A stretch of 64,000 bases of DNA, taken from positions 5,081,681-5,145,680 of the forward strand of contig NC_064040.1 of the NCBI RefSeq assembly GCF_932526225.1, given 5' to 3'. How positions within the stretch are numbered: the stretch's first letter is position 1; each line of letters starts with the position of its first letter. Shown piece after piece: positions 47,857 through 59,486 of the stretch. This DNA comes from Nematostella vectensis. Taxonomy: Eukaryota; Cnidaria; Anthozoa; Actiniaria; Edwardsiidae. The position numbers and the translations under genes are program-made. The notes beneath the pieces are model-generated. The model saw only the letters and a program-made list of their open reading frames with translations. It was not told where the DNA came from and did not search any database.

Positions 47857-48115
47857 AGCTTACATTTGCTTGATTTTTTGCCTAGAGGTCCCTTGCATAG
47901 CATAAAACAAAATAAGCTTCAGTATTATTTGGTAGATGATCCGTTCTTGAGATATGATTCAGAAAAATTGCCATTAATCATAAAATTTGCCCAAATTGGG
48001 CAATTTAGAGTCTTACAATTTGCAATATCTCAAGAACGGATTATCTGACCAAAAATACTCTGCTTATTTTGATTTAAATTACACAAGGAGGCAAAAAATC
48101 AAGCAAATGTGAGCT
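47857..48115. mobile_element. ~259-bp palindromic MITE
   Basis: AGCTTACATTTGCTTGATTT at the left returns inverted at the right (AAATCAAGCAAATGTGAGCT). A second pair of arms inside (GATCCGTTCTTGAGATAT and its inverse) makes almost the whole element a palindrome that could fold into one hairpin. Non-coding. Confidence 0.75.
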
Positions 48116-48894
48116 TTATTGGCGGCAGTTAAACATCCACCACACAAGTTTCAACTGCAGTCTTTCATTTACCTACGCCCAGGATTCGGCGGATAAAGAC
48201 CCGAAATTTTTCGATCTTCAAAATGATAAAATTATTAGGACATAACAAAGACAAAGTATGTCTAGCTTGTCACGTCCTGTAAAAAATATCATATGGACTC
48301 ATAGTTGCCTTGCAAATGGCAAAATAGTTGGCGTGCTTGACGCGCTGTTAGAATACAAATCCCCCCCCCCCCCCCCCCCCCCCACTGTAAACTAAGTTCA
48401 GATCTAGAATATGTTTTTGGTCCCTTTCATGGACGAACTTCATCTTCAAGGCGCACAATTAAGCAGCAATAATTTCCCGGTCTGAAATAGCAAACGGTTT
48501 TGGGGTGCAGCATATACAAGGGCACAAAACAGATCGTTTTTTGGCTGGCTGGGAAGATGTTAGACCCCTCGGTTGCTGGGAAAAAATCGTCCCGAATGGT
48601 TCTGCTGGCAAATTTTTGGAGTCGAATTATTTGTGCTGGGAATATTTTTGGGGACGCTGGGATGAATCCGTGGGGAAAAATCGTCCCAATTGGTTATACG
48701 GGTAATTATGTATGTGCTGAATTGCCTTTTCACTGCTGCCTGAGAAAAAAAATTCCTAACCAATGCTGGATAGGAAAAAAAAAATGAAATGGTCCCTTCT
48801 GGGAAAAAGGAACAGATAATTTTTTTCCCAGCAACTTTTTAAATGGACATTTTCGGCATCAGAACATGTTCAAACGACGAAACATGACATTTTA
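48116..48894. other. Spacer with C23 homopolymer and repeat debris
   Basis: Contains a run of 23 C at 48361-48383. It also holds several loose copies of CTGGGAAAAAATCGTCCC between 48540 and 48830, probably a decayed dispersed repeat. No gene was recognised. Confidence 0.5.
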
Positions 48895-49203
48895 CAGGCC
48901 CGTACCCAGGATTTTTCTTGGGGGGGGGGGGGGGGGGGGGGGAGGGGGGTTCTTTGATAAAAATCTGACCATCCCCGAAAGAACAAAGAGGGATTTTTTT
49001 ATGCCTTTGCAGTATCTCCACGGGACGTTTATTGTCAGATTTGGCTACATACCAGAGTGATTTAGCTTATGTTTTATAGTTTTGTCTACAAATAACACGT
49101 CTATTGAGAACCATTCAAGTGGACATTCGGCCGTTGTGGGGGGGGTGCGTTCGGACCCCTGCTCCCTGCACCCCCCCCCCCCCCCCCCCTGGGTACGGGC
49201 CTG
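48895..49203. mobile_element. 309-bp element with GTACCCAGG inverted ends
   Basis: The left end CAGGCCCGTACCCAGG and the right end CCTGGGTACGGGCCTG are perfect inverted copies, with a G23 run just inside the left (48920-48942) and a C-run just inside the right (about 49171-49189). It belongs with the elements at 34.3 and 39.4 kb; another end (CCCCTGGCTACGCCCCTG) occurs near 49570. Confidence 0.75.
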
Positions 49204-50248
49204 TTTTAACGTGTTTGGGGAAGGGGCTCGTTGTATGCCTTTGCATATATGTGAAAATGAGACGCTTTCTCAATTGGTAGACTATACTTTGACAAAACTG
49301 CAATTTGCGCAAAGTATTGCATTTGTATGCTAGGTGAACGTCACCCAGGTTCCTGTAAGGTAAAATCCTTGGTTGGTCTGAGTAATACATTTATATCTCT
49401 ATTGAGCTTTGATAAACCTATTTCTGAATGTGATTAAAAATGACTAGACAGGATTTTTTACAGGAGGGGGCCCAAAAGGCCCTTTCAAGACATTTTCTCC
49501 CGTGTCTTAGATAATGTCTCATATACATTTACTGTATTTTTGGCTTCTTGAAGGGGGGGGATGGCCAACCCCCTGGCTACGCCCCTGAAAAAGCGCCAAA
49601 GTAGCCGGTGACCCCCCCCCCCCCCCTTATCCGGATACGATTAAGCTCTCCGGACTCAGGAGGAGTATTTTATGTCCTAATCCCCTAATGTACGAGTACG
49701 CGTTGAATGCAAAAGTAATTAACGAGTCGTCAGACGTTTAACAATTCTGATATGGTGCTAATTACACGAGCTAAAGAGCAATTAATCTGAACCTGGAAGC
49801 CAATACTTATATAGAGAACAAATACCGGTAGTCTGGGAATCAATTACCTTACGTACAGTCGTACACAGCTATATTAAGAAAACAGTGATCTACTGAAGAG
49901 ACATCATTTGAGCTCTCACTGAAGGTCTTTTTTTAATAAAGCATTTCAGTCCCTTAGGAATAAGCTGTCTTTGTTTGCCTAATAATTTGTTTGTAGTTTT
50001 TTTGAAATACGCAACTAATTAAAAGCGAGTAACTATGAAACTCAACAGAACAGCAAAGTGTTTATAAGCATGACTGAAACCAGAGTGCTTAGTCAATATA
50101 AGGAGCTTTTAGTGATTCAAAGTTCATTTTATCGGTTTTCTCGAGGTCAAAGAAAAAATACAATAACAACACAGTACAAAGATAGTACATGCAAGTGTAA
50201 GTGAAGATTTATAGGTTTTGTTGACAAAGTAAAAGAGTGATTAGCGCC
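49204..50248. other. Spacer and upstream region of the 50.2-kb gene
   Basis: Contains another G9 run and C-run fragment of the same repeat family (49550-49626), then AT-rich unique sequence. No TATA box or ORF of note was recognised. Confidence 0.4.
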
Positions 50249-51064
50249 ATGTCTTGGGGCAGAAACAGGCACCCAGCACATCAATCAGTCTACGATAAGG
50301 CACTGACCATCTTCCAAGAAGGCACCAAACACCTGGAGGACCTGACCAACGCAATAGACCGCGAACGAATACAATCATGCATCGACCACAAACTGGAGGA
50401 GAGAAAAATCAAACAGGACTTCGTCACCTTGATCAAGGAACGTAATCGCTTGGGCAGAGAGTCGAGAAGTGGGGCGAGTACAAGGCCGCTGGTATCGCGG
50501 CAGAAATCCTTCCGTGAAATTCAAGCGCACGAGAAAAGAAGAAAATTACGGATGTTTTCACTAGCGAGAAGTTGTGACACTTTTCCGCAGATAACATGTA
50601 CTGTAGCAAATGTGCCAAAAATCATGAAAAGGAATTTATCAAGCGAGAGTGAATTTCACAACTGGATAACGGGGCGGCCGAAGTTAGCAAACTCTGGGTT
50701 CGTGGCACCGGTTGAACAACCTGTTGCCAAGCGCAGCACAACAAAAACAAAACATATGGCCGACACAGAGCTAGAGAAAATGAAGCATCAGAGTAGGAAG
50801 GTCGCTGATATTGTCAACAACATCCCTTTCTTTAGAAAACAGGACACAAACAATATGATTCCGTCTCAGTCAAAAACATATTTGAGCGATGCTGCTGTTG
50901 TGTCAAAAGGCAGGGATGAAGCGCGCACAAGAGGAAAATTCCCATCCTTATTCAACACAAACAGAGGCCTCAAACAAGAATTGTCTGTCCCAGCATTCAA
51001 GACATCTAACGCGGTCAGAGATCCTTTCCCATACACACGTAGGCGTTCGAATACTTTTATATGA
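50249..51064 (+). CDS. Unrecognised intronless basic protein
   Basis: The ATG at 50249 has a good context (GCGCCATGT) and is preferred over the GTG further upstream; the protein is 271 residues. Residues about 10-75 look helical and charged (LEDLTNAIDRERIQSC, LEERKIKQDFVTLIKERN) and could form a coiled coil. The rest is rich in Ser, Lys and Arg and likely disordered. No known domain. The final ten codons (YTRRRSNTFI) and the 3' flank match a second copy at 55292-55353, so the C-terminus lies in a duplicated repeat. The 3' UTR would run straight into the AATAAA-rich minisatellite. Codon use is ordinary, with no sign of foreign origin. Confidence 0.7.
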   Translation: MSWGRNRHPAHQSVYDKALTIFQEGTKHLEDLTNAIDRERIQSCIDHKLEERKIKQDFVTLIKERNRLGRESRSGASTRPLVSRQKSFREIQAHEKRRKLRMFSLARSCDTFPQITCTVANVPKIMKRNLSSESEFHNWITGRPKLANSGFVAPVEQPVAKRSTTKTKHMADTELEKMKHQSRKVADIVNNIPFFRKQDTNNMIPSQSKTYLSDAAVVSKGRDEARTRGKFPSLFNTNRGLKQELSVPAFKTSNAVRDPFPYTRRRSNTFI

Positions 51065-51096
51065 GATTGAAATAAGTGGTCTCTGTACGATAGAAG
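51033..51096 (+). repeat. Dispersed repeat copy A at the end of the 50.2-kb gene
   Basis: ACACACGTAGGCGTTCGAAT through AGTGGTCTCTGTACGATAG is repeated with a few substitutions at 55292-55353. Homology starts abruptly at both copies. The pair brackets the minisatellite array. Confidence 0.85.
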
Positions 51097-51099
51097 TAA

Positions 51100-54000
51100 G
51101 GGTGTTCTCTATATCGATCTCTTTGATGAAAATAAAGCTGTCCATGTATGACGAAAATAAAGCTGTCCATATATGATGAAAATAAGGCTGTCCATGTATG
51201 ATGAAAATAAAGCTGTCCCATGTATGATGAAAATAAAGCTGTCCATGTATGATGAAAATAAAGCTGTCCCATGTATGATGAAAATAAAGCTGTCCATGTA
51301 TGATGAAAATAAAGCTGTCCCATGTATGATGAAAATAAAGCTGTCCATGTATGATGAAAATAAAGCTGTCCCATGTATGATGAAAATAAGGCTGTCCATG
51401 TATGATAAAAATAAGGGTGTCCATGTATGATAAAAATAAGGGTGTCCATGTATGATAAAAATAAGCTGTCCATGTATGACGAAAATAAAGCTGTCCATGT
51501 ATGATGAAAATAAGGCTGTCCCATGTATGATGAAAATAAGGCTGTCCATGTATGATAAAAATAAGGGTGTCCATGTATGATAAAAATAAGGGTGTCCATG
51601 TATGATAAAAATAAGGTTGTCCATGTATGATGAAAATAAAGCTGTCCATGTATGATGAAAATAAGGCTGTCCATGTATGATGAAAATAAGGCTGTCCATG
51701 TATGATGAAAATAAAGCTGTCCATGTATGATGAAAATAAAGCTGTCCATGTATGATGAAAATAAGGCTGTCCCATGTATGATGAAAATAAGGCTGTCCCA
51801 TGTATGATGAAAATAAGGCTGTCCATGTATGATGAAAATAAGGCTGTCCATGTATGATGAAAATAAGGCTGTCCCATGCATGATGAAAATAAGGCTGTCC
51901 ATGTATGATGAAAATAAAGCTGTCCATGTATGATGAAAATAAAGCTGTCCCATGTATGATGAAAATAAGGCTGTCCCATGTATGATGAAAATAAGGCTGT
52001 CCATGTATGATGAAAATAAAGCTGTCCCATGTATGATGAAAATAAGGCTGTCCCATGTATGATGAAAATAAGCTGTCCGTATGATGAAAATAAAGCTCTG
52101 TACGATAGAAGTAAGGGTGTTCTCTATATCGATCTCTTTGATGAAAATAAAGCTGTCCATGTATGACGAAAATAAAGCTGTCCATATATGATGAAAATAA
52201 GGCTGTCCATGTATGATGAAAATAAAGCTGTCCATGTATGATGAAAATAAGCTGTCCATGTATGATGAAAATAAAGCTGTCCCATGTATGATGAAAATAA
52301 GGCTGTCCCATGTATGATGAAAATAAGCTGTCCGTATGATGAAAATAAAGCTGTCCCATGCATGATGAAAATAAGGCTGTCCATGTATGATGAAAATAAG
52401 GCTGTCCCATGTATGATGAAAATAAGGCTGTCCATGTATGATGAAAATAAGCTGTCCATGTATGATGAAAATAAAGCTGTCCCATGTATGATGAAAATAA
52501 AGCTGTCCCATGCATGATGAAAATAAGGCTGTCAATGTATGATGAAAATAAGGCTGTCCCATGTATGATGAAAATAAAGCTGTCCATGTATGATGAAAAT
52601 AAAGCTGTCCATGTATGATGAAAATAAAGCTGTCCTGTATGATGAAAATAAAGCTGTCCTGTATGATGAAAATAAAGCTGTCCTGTATGATGAAAATAAA
52701 GCTGTCCATGTATGATGAAAATAAAGCTGTCCATGTATGATGAAAATAAGGCTGTCCATGTATGATGAAAATAAAGCTGTCCATGTATGATGAAAATAAG
52801 GCTGTCCATGTATGATGAAAATAAGGCTGTCCATGCATGATGAAAATAAAGCTGTCCTGTATGATGAAAATAAAGCTGTCCATGTATGATGAAAATAAAG
52901 CTGTCCATGTATGATGAAAATAAAGCTGTCCATGTATGATGAAAATAAAGCTGTCCCATGTATGATGAAAATAAAGCTGTCCATGTATGATGAAAATAAG
53001 GCTGTCCATGTATGATGAAAATAAGGCTGTCCCATGTATGATGAAAATAAGGCTGTCCCATGTATGATGAAAATAAGGCTGTCCATGTATGATGAAAATA
53101 AGGCTGTCCATGTATGATGAAAATAAAGCTGTCCGTATGATGAAAATAAGGCTGTCCATGTATGATGTAAATAAGGCTGTCCATGTATGATGAAAATAAG
53201 GCTGTCCATGTATGATGAAAATAAGGCTGTCCATGTATGATGAAAATAAGGCTGTCCATGTATGATGAAAATAAAGCTGTCCATGTATGATGAAAATAAA
53301 GCTGTCCATATATGATGAAAATAAAGCTGTCCATGTATGATGAAAATAAGGCTGTCCATGTATGATGTAAATAAGGCTGTCCATGTATGATGAAAATAAG
53401 GCTGTCCATGTATGATGAAAATAAGGCTGTCCATGTATGATAAAAATAAGCTGTCCATGTATGATGAAAATAAGGCTGTCCCATGTATGATGAAAATAAG
53501 GTTGTCCCATGTATGATGAAAATAAAGCTGTCCATGTATGATGAAAATAAAGCTGTCCCTGTATGATGAAAATAAGGCTGTCCCATGTATGATGAAAATA
53601 AAGCTGTCCATGTATGATGAAAATAAGCCTGTCCCATGTATGATGAAAATAAAGCTGTCCATGTATGATGAAAATAAGGCTGTCCCATGTATGATGAAAA
53701 TAAGGCTGTCCCATGTATGATGAAAATAAGGCTGTCCCATGTATGATGAAAATAAGGCTGTCCCATGTATGATGAAAATAAGGCTGTCCCATGTATGATG
53801 AAAATAAGGCTGTCCATGTATGATGAAAATAAGGCTGTCCATGTATGATGAAAATAAAGCTGTCCGTATGATGAAAATAAGGCTGTCCATGTATGATGAA
53901 AATAAAGCTGTCCATGTATGATGAAAATAAGGCTGTCCATGTATGATGAAAATAAGGCTGTCCATGCATGATGAAAATAAAGCTGTCCTGTATGATGAAA

Positions 54001-55045
54001 ATAAAGCTGTCCATGTATGATGAAAATAAAGCTGTCCATGTATGATGAAAATAAAGCTGTCCATGTATGATGAAAATAAAGCTGTCCCATGTATGATGAA
54101 AATAAAGCTGTCCATGTATGATGAAAATAAGGCTGTCCATGTATGATGAAAATAAGGCTGTCCCATGTATGATGAAAATAAGGCTGTCCCATGTATGATG
54201 AAAATAAGGCTGTCCATGTATGATGAAAATAAGGCTGTCCATGTATGATGAAAATAAAGCTGTCCGTATGATGAAAATAAGGCTGTCCATGTATGATGTA
54301 AATAAGGCTGTCCATGTATGATGAAAATAAGGCTGTCCATGTATGATGAAAATAAGGCTGTCCATGTATGATGAAAATAAGGCTGTCCATGTATGATGAA
54401 AATAAAGCTGTCCATGTATGATGAAAATAAAGCTGTCCATATATGATGAAAATAAAGCTGTCCATGTATGATGAAAATAAGGCTGTCCATGTATGATGTA
54501 AATAAGGCTGTCCATGTATGATGAAAATAAGGCTGTCCATGTATGATGAAAATAAGGCTGTCCATGTATGATAAAAATAAGCTGTCCATGTATGATGAAA
54601 ATAAGGCTGTCCCATGTATGATGAAAATAAGGTTGTCCCATGTATGATGAAAATAAAGCTGTCCATGTATGATGAAAATAAAGCTGTCCCTGTATGATGA
54701 AAATAAGGCTGTCCCATGTATGATGAAAATAAAGCTGTCCATGTATGATGAAAATAAGCCTGTCCCATGTATGATGAAAATAAAGCTGTCCATGTATGAT
54801 GAAAATAAGGCTGTCCCATGTATGATGAAAATAAGGCTGTCCCATGTATGATGAAAATAAGGCTGTCCCATGTATGATGAAAATAAGGCTGTCCCATGTA
54901 TGATGAAAATAAAGCTGTCCTGTATGATGAAAATAAGGCTGTCCCATGTATGATGAAAATAAGGCTGTCCATGTATGTTGAAAATAAAGCTGTCCATGTA
55001 TGATGAAAATAAGGGTGTCCATGTATGATGAAAATAAGGACATTC
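51100..55045. repeat. Large 25/26-bp minisatellite, about 155 copies
   Basis: Units read CATGTATGATGAAAATAA followed by AGCTGTC or GGCTGTC, with an optional extra C. About half carry AATAAA, the others AATAAG. Segmental duplications are visible: the left junction (CTCTGTACGATAGAAGTAAG, 51081) recurs 1015 bp away at 52096. A block of about 1131 bp recurs as well, with private variants CCATGCATGATG at 52831/53962 and AGCTGTCCCT at 53551/54682. Since 25 x 3 = 75 nt has no stop on the minus strand, giant ORFs of 849-1328 codons appear in several frames. They are artefacts. Confidence 0.97.
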
Positions 55046-55291
55046 TCTAAAAAAATATATTAAATAGCCCATGACAGCCACTCCTTTGTCACTTATTTAA
55101 TATCGAAAACAAAGTTCAAATTTTCCAAATTCAATCGAAAATATCGCATTGGCTACTCCAAATAAGCTGATTGGAATAGATGCTTTTTTACATTTGGTAC
55201 CTAGGACCAAATGGCGGCTTGTAGAGGCTGCTTAAGCCTACGACACACTAGGCGATTCTGTACGCTCGTACCAGCGGATTTCAGTCGTCGG

Positions 55292-55353
55292 ACACACGTA
55301 GGCGTTCGAATACCTTTACATGAGATTGAAATAAGTGGTCTCTGTGCGATAGA
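55292..55353 (+). repeat. Dispersed repeat copy B
   Basis: Near-identical to 51033-51096 (ACACACGTAGGCGTTCGAAT onward), on the far side of the minisatellite. The sequence upstream of this copy is unrelated to the 50.2-kb gene. Confidence 0.85.
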
Positions 55354-55465
55354 GGTCTGTCTATTGCGGTGGCAAATTTTTAAGCGATTTTGAACTATCA
55401 CCAATATTATGCAAGACATTGGCGATCAAATTCTCTGGCGGTCGGCCGTCAGGTGTGTTGTTGCC

Positions 55466-55812
55466 TGCGTTCATTTTGGAAAATAAGGCTTATCAGCATT
55501 AAACAAAAATGTTGTTGCTGCATTCGGGATTCCCGCGGGTTCTTGGATGCGCAAGAAATGTGCGCTGTAACAATAGCGGTCACCGTGTAGGCGAACAACA
55601 ACAACAACAACAACAAAATTCCATAGTCTTCAATGACATTTTAAGCTGGTTTGGGGGCAACCACGCTTTTTTTTTAGAAAAACTGCGTTCATTTTTGAAA
55701 AAAAGGCATTTTTTAAAAATAGAAGACAAAAATGTTGTTGCTATGGTTTCGGGATTCCCGCGGCTTCTTGGATGCGCAAGAAATGTAGGCCGTACCAGTA
55801 GCGGCCACCGTC
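55466..55812. repeat. Pair of ~130-bp direct repeats separated by ~90 bp
   Basis: CTGCGTTCATTTT, AAAAATGTTGTTGCT and TCTTGGATGCGCAAGAAATG occur in the same order at about 55466-55590 and 55683-55812. A (CAA)n microsatellite lies between them near 55596-55616. Confidence 0.75.
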
Positions 55813-56485
55813 CTTAGAGCCTTTCTTTTTGCACAGATTCAATATAATATGCTTTGCTAATGATCTACAACTCTCTGAGAACAGGGCTGACGTTGACGTT
55901 TCGAGTATCAGGACCTTTCAAACATTATTCACAGGCCAATGTTGCGAAAGGTCTGCGAAACGACTATATTTTCAAAGAAGCGTACAACATTAAGCCCGGA
56001 CCTTGTGTTTATTCGTTTTTCTTGGATTTCACAATGTATCCGCAGATCAGCATTTTTTACGTTTGTTGTCTTTCTAGGTATACCCAAAAATAGACAGCGT
56101 GTCAATCCAAGCAACCAGAATAACCACAGTAAAATCCTGATACAAATCACGGTGAACAGGAAACTCATTGTTTTGAGCTTTGAAATACTCTGTTTTCTAA
56201 TTTAGCAATTGAATGCAACCTAAAAATTCAATTCATAAACCTTTGACAGTGTTATGGTCCAGCAGTTTGATAAATGTACAAGGTATTTTTTTATTGGCAG
56301 AAAGTGGAGATGCGAAAGGTCCATGTTAAAAACCTCAACACAAGTGTTCTCCTTTCTCTTTAAGAAGTTTCTGAAAGGACCTCGTTATTAACGATAGTAA
56401 GCTTTCAATCGATGCGAGCAACCGAGTTTGTTTTACGGGCCATAGAGGATTTTTGGAAATCCACTGAAAAAATAGGTGGATGAGG
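55813..56485. other. Spacer without supported gene
   Basis: AT-rich unique sequence; the ORFs on both strands (55854-56205) lack recognisable features or good splice borders. Confidence 0.4.
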
Positions 56486-57289
56486 CTAGCTCATTTTCTC
56501 ATCTATGTTAAGTCTGGGAAAACGTAGAAGAGCCCCAGAATGAGGCGTGTGTAAGGAAGCGATGGAATGCCTCCTGGAACCTTGGCGAGCAGGCATAGCC
56601 AATGGGTTATGAACAGGTTCATCATCGTCAATATCGATAAACACTTTTCGCCTGTGTAGCAAGGTCCTCCACTTTGCTTTAGGCTTCATATCCTTCGTCG
56701 CCATCTGAATTCTAGCAACGGCTAAATCTCTGCCTGGCAAGAGCCGACGAGGCGACCACCTGATTACCAGGCACACTCCTAGAGACTGATGTAAAGTCAG
56801 TACAGGCCGTCACCTCTGAGCATTGAGTCATTGGCGAGTTCGGTCGACTGTCTTTTTCTGTTATCTTTGGTAGTAATGGAGGGTTAGCGTGGGAGTTGAC
56901 TCGCGCTAAGTTTTGTATTGTTAGCGAAGATTGTGCAACACTGGCAGGTAATGAACTCCTTCGCTTAGAGAGCAACGTGCTTCTTCGCTTTGTAAGTAGA
57001 GGCCCTTGATCAAAGGATCCTTGTCAATGTTCATAGAACCCATCTCCTTTTGAACCCACTCCTGATGCTCTGTTAACCTTCTCGGATCATGTTTGGACTT
57101 CAGGGCACTTTGAGATAACTTAGCGTCAAACATTTTCTTCAAAATTTCTTGATATTCCTTACTTGATTGGCCCCCTATGCCGTCGGTATCTGACTTCTTG
57201 TCATCCACTAGTGGGTTAACATGGATTTTATCTTTCTCCTTTAAAAGAGTCTTTTCACAATTGTGCAAGGGTTGTACAAGGTCTTTCAT
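56486..57289 (-). pseudogene. Frameshifted member of the basic-protein cluster
   Basis: Three overlapping minus-strand frames follow each other: 57289-56921 (ATG, charged helical N-terminus), 56975-56712 (KRRSSLPASVAQSSL and SRPNSPM), and 56776-56486. The last contains KWRTLLHRRKVFIDID, closely parallel to TWKVLLHKRNLFELD at the end of the 59.5-kb gene. No GT-AG introns explain the changes of frame, so at least two indels are needed. The gene is therefore either broken or affected by assembly errors. The protein would have been about 260 residues, like its neighbours. I give no repaired reading. Confidence 0.6.
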
Positions 57290-57959
57290 CTTTTGACAAG
57301 TTCAGGTAAAATATAAGAATCTTCGTTGAAAAAATTCACATCACTAAATAAAACCTATTTAATTATGGCTTACTCTTGGCATTATTATAGTCTCTCTTGG
57401 TTCTTCTAGATTCCTTGTAAAACCAACATGTTCTCAGAATAAATCACTGCGTTATTATCAATTGGTGTTTGCGTTAAACTAAAATGCGCATATATTGCAA
57501 TGAAACCATTTTAATACACATTGTCATGCTGATTAATCTGGTAACGCGCTGGATAACAAAGGGCCGAACCGCCCATTCCGTGTAGTAAAACGGGCGCTCA
57601 CTAGTCCGTGTACAGCTAGTTCTGTCGGGCGAATAGAGATAATACACCGTGTTGGAATGGGACTAAAAGTTGAGCTTAACATTTATTTGCTCATATACAC
57701 TGACTTCTGTACGATGAGCTTGCAGCCACATGTTTTGAATCAGCTTTTATCAGCTTTTGTTGGCCGGGTCATCTATTGTTAAAACTTTTCCTTCAATACT
57801 TGATAATTAAAGAGGCTCGCTTGGCTATTCAAAATGCTCGCTTCGCTCGATTACTGACTCTGAGATTGACTTGGAGCAAGTCTAGTGACAGCCCAACGGC
57901 AAGATATGAATCACAGGAGATACTGTAGGAGTCTTGTTGACCAATTCCTCAATTCAATT
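57290..57959. other. Spacer between two cluster genes
   Basis: Unique AT-rich sequence; upstream region of the minus-strand broken gene. No element was recognised. Confidence 0.4.
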
Positions 57960-58082
57960 CAATTGCCGCGTACCGTATTTGCTCGAACAAGCGCCCCGGC
58001 GCTTATTCAATTTTTCGAAGCTCAGACGGGGCGCTTATTCTGGGGAGGCGCTTATTCGAGGAAGGCGCTTATTTAAAAGGAA
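57960..58082. repeat. GGCGCTTATTC repeat element
   Basis: Four copies of GCGCTTATT plus the inverted AAGCGCC lie within 120 bp, next to ACCGTATTTGCTCGAACAAG. It looks like the end of a widespread DNA repeat whose ends carry CGAATAAGCGCC. Boundaries are uncertain. Confidence 0.5.
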
Positions 58083-58541
58083 GAAATCTACATATAAAAC
58101 TGAAAACATATTCAGTAAATTTTCGTTCGTTCACTGGTCTAAGCAAATCAGAGGCGCGAACGATGTTTTTTTTCCACCGTGAAGACGAACAGTACGATAT
58201 TTTTACGATTAGACGAACGATATTTTTTCACTGCACTTATATGGCTTCAATCCAAACGCACCAACGATTGCACAAAAATCGAACAAGCATTTTCCATTTA
58301 GTAATTTATCTATTTCATTGATGTCGGGATTTAAGAGATTAAAAAGTGCACTTCTTTTGTAACATGAGCTCTTTCTCGTGCGTGACATTAGCGAGACAGA
58401 TTCATTTCAATGTAAGTTTCTGTCTGTCTTCAACTGAACCGTCGAACAGCACAAACCTCGGAGCCTCTGCAGCCAAGTCTAATAAAATGTTATGTATTAA
58501 GCTTATTATAAATTTCTCAGTAAGTATATAATAAACAAAAT

Positions 58542-58682
58542 ACAGCATGGAAAGTTCCTTGTACAGTTTTTATACACTCGTTGTTTTGTATCAAAAAACT
58601 CGTTCGCTGCGCTTACTCGTCCGTTTTTTGATACTTCACAACACGTGAATAAAAACCGTACGCGCGAACTTTCCATGTAGTA
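58542..58682. mobile_element. Palindromic MITE
   Basis: TACAGCATGGAAAGTTCC at the left returns as GAACTTTCCATGTAGTA at the right. The arms of about 60 bp continue through TTTTTATACACTCGTTG and TATCAAAAAAC to a loop of about 23 bp (CGCTGCGCTTACTCG). The whole could fold into one hairpin. Confidence 0.75.
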
Positions 58683-59486
58683 TTCTCTTTATACTACACA
58701 TATTCAGAAAACTCTCACCTCAAACGATATGTTACAACGACGCCTCTATTGGCGAAGAGATGGTGGTGGGATTTGAAATTTTAAGGTGTCCGACAAAATC
58801 TCCCCTCCACCCCTAAAGGGGTTTCTTGCAATATGGATTTGTTAGCGACACGGGAGCGAAAGGGCATTGTGCCCTCCGCAAAAAAAAGATAGAGCAATTT
58901 TAATATGAAGTGATACGGAACTGGTTATCGTACAGTACACCTCCCGTCTAAATAAGCCTGTTCAGACGCGGGGAGACTGGGTCGAATCGATCGAATCGGA
59001 CCAAATGAACAATATTGAGGAAGAGTGAAATCGCTCTTTTGGTCTGGAAAGATCAGTCCCTCGCGGCATTTCTTAAACTCTGAACTGGCTTATTATGATA
59101 AGCAGATAACAGGACGGTAACACAATGCGATGATACCCTTTTGTACTTAATCCTACGATTGATTCCTAATAGCTTAAAATAAACACAACTTAACTGGTAT
59201 GACGTCAACTCTCCTATATTTATCACATCTAGACGCCTTGAAGTAGGAGAGAGCACAAGGCGTACAGTAGCAGTGGTGATCCTGTAACATTCACTCGATC
59301 TTGATTTCTGGCATACGAGGGTGGTCAAGGTAGATCAATACAAGAGTACCTTTTTTGGACTTATCAGAGTTGGTGTCACTTTGCAATAACTAGAGAAGAC
59401 CAGCAGCAGAACACAAAGAGCTAAGAAGTGAAAAGGCCACAAAAAGCAAAGGAGAAAGAGGACGAAATCAAGGAAGATACGGAGTA
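58683..59486. other. Upstream region of the 59.5-kb gene
   Basis: No ORF with supporting features. The last 80 bp before the ATG are purine-rich (GAAAGAGGACGAAATCAAGG), consistent with a 5' UTR. Confidence 0.4.

Noticed and set aside
51057-55081. Minus-strand ORFs of 849, 1287 and 1328 codons with FIFIIHGQLYFHH-type repeats
   Set aside because: They are forced by the 25/26-bp minisatellite, which has no stop codon in these frames; several frames are open at once and no unique protein sequence flanks them.
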